From the NCBI GenBank assembly GCA_021201535.1, contig JAJQEU010000021.1, forward strand, positions 1 to 34,456: a stretch of 34,456 bases of DNA, in the 5' to 3' direction. The notes beneath the pieces were generated by a model. It worked only from the letters and a program-made list of their open reading frames with translations, searched no databases and was not told where the DNA came from. Of the stretch, positions 32,291 to 34,456 are shown in pieces. Positions within the stretch are counted from its first letter, which is position 1. Each line of letters begins with the position of its first letter. A program made the position numbers and the translations under genes. The stretch is from Clostridiales bacterium (GTDB lineage Bacteria; Bacillota; Clostridia; Lachnospirales; Lachnospiraceae).

Positions 32291-33469
32291 ATGACTATTC
32301 TGGAACTGAGAGAGAAGAGAAACAAGGCGTGGAACGCGGCGAAGGCATTCCTGGATTCCCACAGGACGGAGAAGGGGACGCTGACGGCGGAGGACGACGC
32401 CACCTACACAAAGATGGAGCAGGAGATCAATGACCTGGGGAAGGAGATCGCCCGCCTGGAGAGGCAGGAACAGATGGAGGCCGAACTGAATAAGCCGGTG
32501 AACACGCCGCTGACCGGGAAGCCGGGCGCGGGTGCGAAGAATCCGGAGGCAAAGACCGGCCGCGCTTCGGATGAGTACCGGAAGGCGATGCTGGACGCGA
32601 TGCGCTGCAACTTCAAAAGGGTAAGCAATTACCTGCAGGAGGGAGTGGACGCGGACGGCGGCTATCTGGTGCCGGATGAGTGGGACAGATGCCTGATCGT
32701 TTCCCTGGAAGAGGAGAACATCATGCGGAAGCTGGCGACGCGGATTACCACGAGCGGCGACCACAAGATCAACATTGCGGCGACGAAGCCGGCGGCGCTG
32801 TGGGTTGAGGAAGGCGGGGAGCTGACCTGGGGTGACGCGACCTTCGGACAGATCCTGCTGGATGCTCACAAGCTGCACGTTGCGATCAAGGTGACGGAGG
32901 AACTGCTGTATGACAATGCCTTCAACCTGGAGGGCTATATCCTTGACCAGTTTGGCAGGGCGCTGGCGAACGCGGAGGAGGATTCCTTCCTGAACGGCGA
33001 CGGCAGCGGGAAGCCGACGGGCATTTTTGACGCAACGGCAGGCGGCACGGTGGCAGATACCATTTCTGCGGTGGACTCTGATTCCCTGATTGACCTGGTG
33101 TACGCACTGAAGCGCCCGTACCGCAGGAACGCTTCCTTCATTATGAACGACGCGACGATTGCAGCGGTGAGAAAACTGAAAGACAGCAACGGAGCCTATA
33201 TCTGGCAGCCGAGCTACCAGAGCGGCGAGCCGGACAGGGTGCTGGGCTACCCGGTGCATACTTCCGGCTACGCGCCGACGGACGGGATCGCGTTCGGCGA
33301 TTACAGCTACTACAACATCGGCGACAGGGGCAGCCGTTCCTTCTCCGAGCTGCGGGAGCTGTTCGCGGGCAACGGCATGATCGGGTACGTGGCGAAGGAG
33401 CGCGTGGACGGCAAGCTGATCCTGCCGGAGGCAGTGCAGATTCTGAAGCTGAGCGCGGATGCGGGCTGA
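32291..33469 (+). CDS. HK97-type major capsid protein
   Basis: This encodes 392 residues, with AAGGAGGAATTTTGCT before ATG. The N-terminal coiled coil (about 1-65, K/E/R-rich, LREKRNKAWNAAKAFLD) is the delta/scaffold domain removed by the protease. The mature HK97 fold follows from about residue 100: GGYLVPDEWDRCLIV, WVEEGGELTWGDATFGQI, KVTEELLYDNAFNLEGYI, NGDGSGKPTGIF, GYPVHTSGYAP, FGDYSYYNIGDRG. It is complete and undamaged, unlike the portal and large terminase. Confidence 0.95.
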   Translation: MTILELREKRNKAWNAAKAFLDSHRTEKGTLTAEDDATYTKMEQEINDLGKEIARLERQEQMEAELNKPVNTPLTGKPGAGAKNPEAKTGRASDEYRKAMLDAMRCNFKRVSNYLQEGVDADGGYLVPDEWDRCLIVSLEEENIMRKLATRITTSGDHKINIAATKPAALWVEEGGELTWGDATFGQILLDAHKLHVAIKVTEELLYDNAFNLEGYILDQFGRALANAEEDSFLNGDGSGKPTGIFDATAGGTVADTISAVDSDSLIDLVYALKRPYRRNASFIMNDATIAAVRKLKDSNGAYIWQPSYQSGEPDRVLGYPVHTSGYAPTDGIAFGDYSYYNIGDRGSRSFSELRELFAGNGMIGYVAKERVDGKLILPEAVQILKLSADAG

Positions 33470-33529
33470 TGATTTTTAACGGCGGCGGGGTGTAATGCCC
33501 TGCCGCTTCGATGAATGGAGGGATGGCTG

Positions 33530-33808
33530 ATGTCGGTTGTGACGCTGGATGAAATGAAGGTGTATCTCCGCGTGGATTATGAGGATGAGGACAGCCTGAT
33601 TGAGGATCTGATTGCGGCGTCCGGGAAGCTCTGCATGGACATCCTGCGGACGGATGACGAGGCTGTCCTGGAAGATGTGGAGAACGGGAAGGCCGCGGTG
33701 ATGTATGCGGCGGCTTACCTGTTTGAGCACAGGGAGGAAGCGGACCACCACCAGCTGGATCTGACGCTGCGCGCCCTGCTGTTTGGAAGCAGGGAGGTGG
33801 GCTTCTGA
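33530..33808 (+). CDS. Head-tail connector protein (gp6-like)
   Basis: This encodes 92 residues from ATG 33530, with GGAGGG upstream; the earlier ATG at 33515 overlaps that RBS. The start VTLDEMKVYLRVDYEDEDSLIEDLIAAS is the hallmark of the phage gp6-like/DUF connector family (HK97 gp6). The rest is helical (AVMYAAAYLFEHRE). It forms the ring below the portal. The stop overlaps the next start (TGATG). Confidence 0.9.
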   Translation: MSVVTLDEMKVYLRVDYEDEDSLIEDLIAASGKLCMDILRTDDEAVLEDVENGKAAVMYAAAYLFEHREEADHHQLDLTLRALLFGSREVGF

Positions 33809-34155
33809 TGGACATTGCGCTTCTGAATGTGACAATCACGATCCAGAAATGTGAGGCTGTGGCGGATGCCGCCGGGAACCATGTGAACGAGTGGACGGAT
33901 TATTATACCTGCCACGCCACGGTGGGCGGCGAGGACAGCGCGAAGGCTGCGGAATCGGAGGAGGCCGGGATGACGGCGGATCATCCGGGGATCAGCTTTA
34001 CGGTGCGGTACTGCAGGGCTGCAGCCGCGGTGACCAGTACGGGATACCGGGTGCTGTTTGGGGATGATATTTACAATATCCTGTCCGTGGACCATATGAA
34101 TTTCAAACGGAAATCCCTGAAACTGAAATGTGAGAGGATGAGGGCAAATGCGTAG
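33808..34155 (+). CDS. Phage head closure protein
   Basis: This encodes 115 residues. It is beta-rich, with LNVTITIQK at the start, EWTDYYTCHATVGG, FTVRYC and GYRVLFGDDIYNILSVDHMNFKRKSLKLKCE, as in SPP1 gp16 / HK97 gp7-like head closure or head-tail adaptor proteins. It follows the connector with overlapping start and stop and precedes a gp10-like gene, the expected order. The last codons lie in the 5' arm of a hairpin (34136-34178). Confidence 0.85.
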   Translation: MDIALLNVTITIQKCEAVADAAGNHVNEWTDYYTCHATVGGEDSAKAAESEEAGMTADHPGISFTVRYCRAAAAVTSTGYRVLFGDDIYNILSVDHMNFKRKSLKLKCERMRANA

Positions 34156-34178
34156 CATTTCTTAAAATGCCCTCATCC
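34136..34178. promoter_or_regulatory. Hairpin across the end of the head closure gene
   Basis: An 11-bp perfect inverted repeat, GGATGAGGGCA (34136-34146) / TGCCCTCATCC (34168-34178), has a small inner stem (AATGC-GTA-GCATT). It spans the stop codon TAG. There is no T tract, so it is an RNA-processing or attenuating structure more than a true terminator. The rest of the gap to 34236 shows only the next RBS. Confidence 0.45.
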
Positions 34179-34236
34179 GACCTGGCAGGTCCGCAGAGCG
34201 GGCGTGCCGATTCCATATGAAAGTGAGGCGGTGAAG

Positions 34237-34456
34237 ATGGCTTCCGACAGAGTAACGATTGACCAGATGGCGTCCGCCATTATGGAGAGCCTGCAGGATT
34301 ACGCGGACACGGCGGCGGATGAGATGAAGGAAGCCGTGAAGGATGCCGGGAAGACCGTGAAGAAGGAGATCCAGGCGAATGCGCCGGTGGAGACCGGGGC
34401 ATATAAGAAAAGCTGGACGGTGAAGACGGTGCGGGAGACGTCGCAGTCCCTGGAAC
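34237..34456 (+). CDS. HK97 gp10-like tail completion protein, partial
   Basis: The first 73 codons are present and the gene runs off the window. GTGAGGCGGTGAAG precedes ATG. The start MASDRVTIDQMASAIMESL, a charged helix, and then NAPVETGAYKKSWTVK is the signature of the HK97 gp10 family, where the APVDTG-like block is typical. Its place after head closure fits. Confidence 0.85.
   Translation, partial: MASDRVTIDQMASAIMESLQDYADTAADEMKEAVKDAGKTVKKEIQANAPVETGAYKKSWTVKTVRETSQSLE

Noticed and set aside
32273-33259. 328-codon minus-strand open frame over the capsid gene
   Set aside because: It is antisense to a clear HK97 capsid protein with an excellent RBS.
1-34456. CRISPR arrays, tRNA and rRNA genes, an integrase and attachment sites
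   Set aside because: I saw no regular repeat-spacer array, no cloverleaf-like sequence, no rRNA and no integrase frame in this window. The prophage ends must lie outside it or be lost.

Overview
The window reads as low-GC Gram-positive (Firmicutes, Clostridia/Lachnospiraceae-like) DNA carrying a degraded tailed-phage prophage. The support is strong GGAGG-type ribosome binding sites, the gene families present, and the layout of an HK97-type siphovirus. This is an assignment by family recognition, not by database search. Composition is mosaic: about 1-12250 is visibly AT-rich, 12290-28430 and 30894-34456 are GC-rich, and the intron at 28434-30893 is AT-rich again.

Region 1 (1-9028) is an accessory, probably anti-phage, operon. 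A short zinc-ribbon gene (minus) is divergent from a long plus-strand operon. The operon encodes an XRE repressor, an ImmA/IrrE-type metallopeptidase carrying zinc ribbons, a second zinc-ribbon protein, a TcmP-like protein with methyltransferase-like motifs, its partner with a CX3CX3C cluster, a type III-like DNA adenine methyltransferase (Mod) and a type III-like helicase/nuclease (Res). Start/stop overlaps and short gaps suggest one transcript. Both promoters carry TTGAACC/GGTTCAA half-sites, so control by the XRE/ImmA pair is likely.

Region 2 (9029-12289) holds a terminator, a 42-codon remnant of a second phage DNA polymerase gene, and a 977-residue protein I do not recognise. The remnant shows that cargo has been added at the 3' end of phage polA.

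Region 3 (12290-23465) is the phage replication module. A minus-strand operon (two small proteins, DUF2800 nuclease-like, DUF2815, an unknown, family A DNA polymerase) and a plus-strand operon (DUF4406, P4-type primase/helicase, VRR-NUC, SNF2 helicase, DUF1492 regulator, Vsr/DUF559-like nuclease) diverge. Between them lies a 334-base non-coding region with a large inverted repeat of TAAAGTTCCC motifs and AT-rich palindromes, a candidate operator or origin.

Region 4 (23466-34456) is packaging and head: HNH endonuclease, small terminase, ParB-like protein, C5 cytosine methyltransferase, large terminase, portal, ClpP-like protease, capsid, two connector/closure proteins and the start of an HK97 gp10-like gene. 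The portal gene is split by a complete group II intron (28434-30893) encoding a reverse transcriptase/maturase/HNH protein. Joining the exons is exactly in frame.

The prophage looks decayed. The primase gene has a +1 frameshift, a small gene has an internal TAG, the portal has a TAG and a +1 G-run frameshift, and the large terminase appears to lack about 40 residues between Walker A and Walker B. The AT-rich accessory operon and the 977-residue gene are intact.
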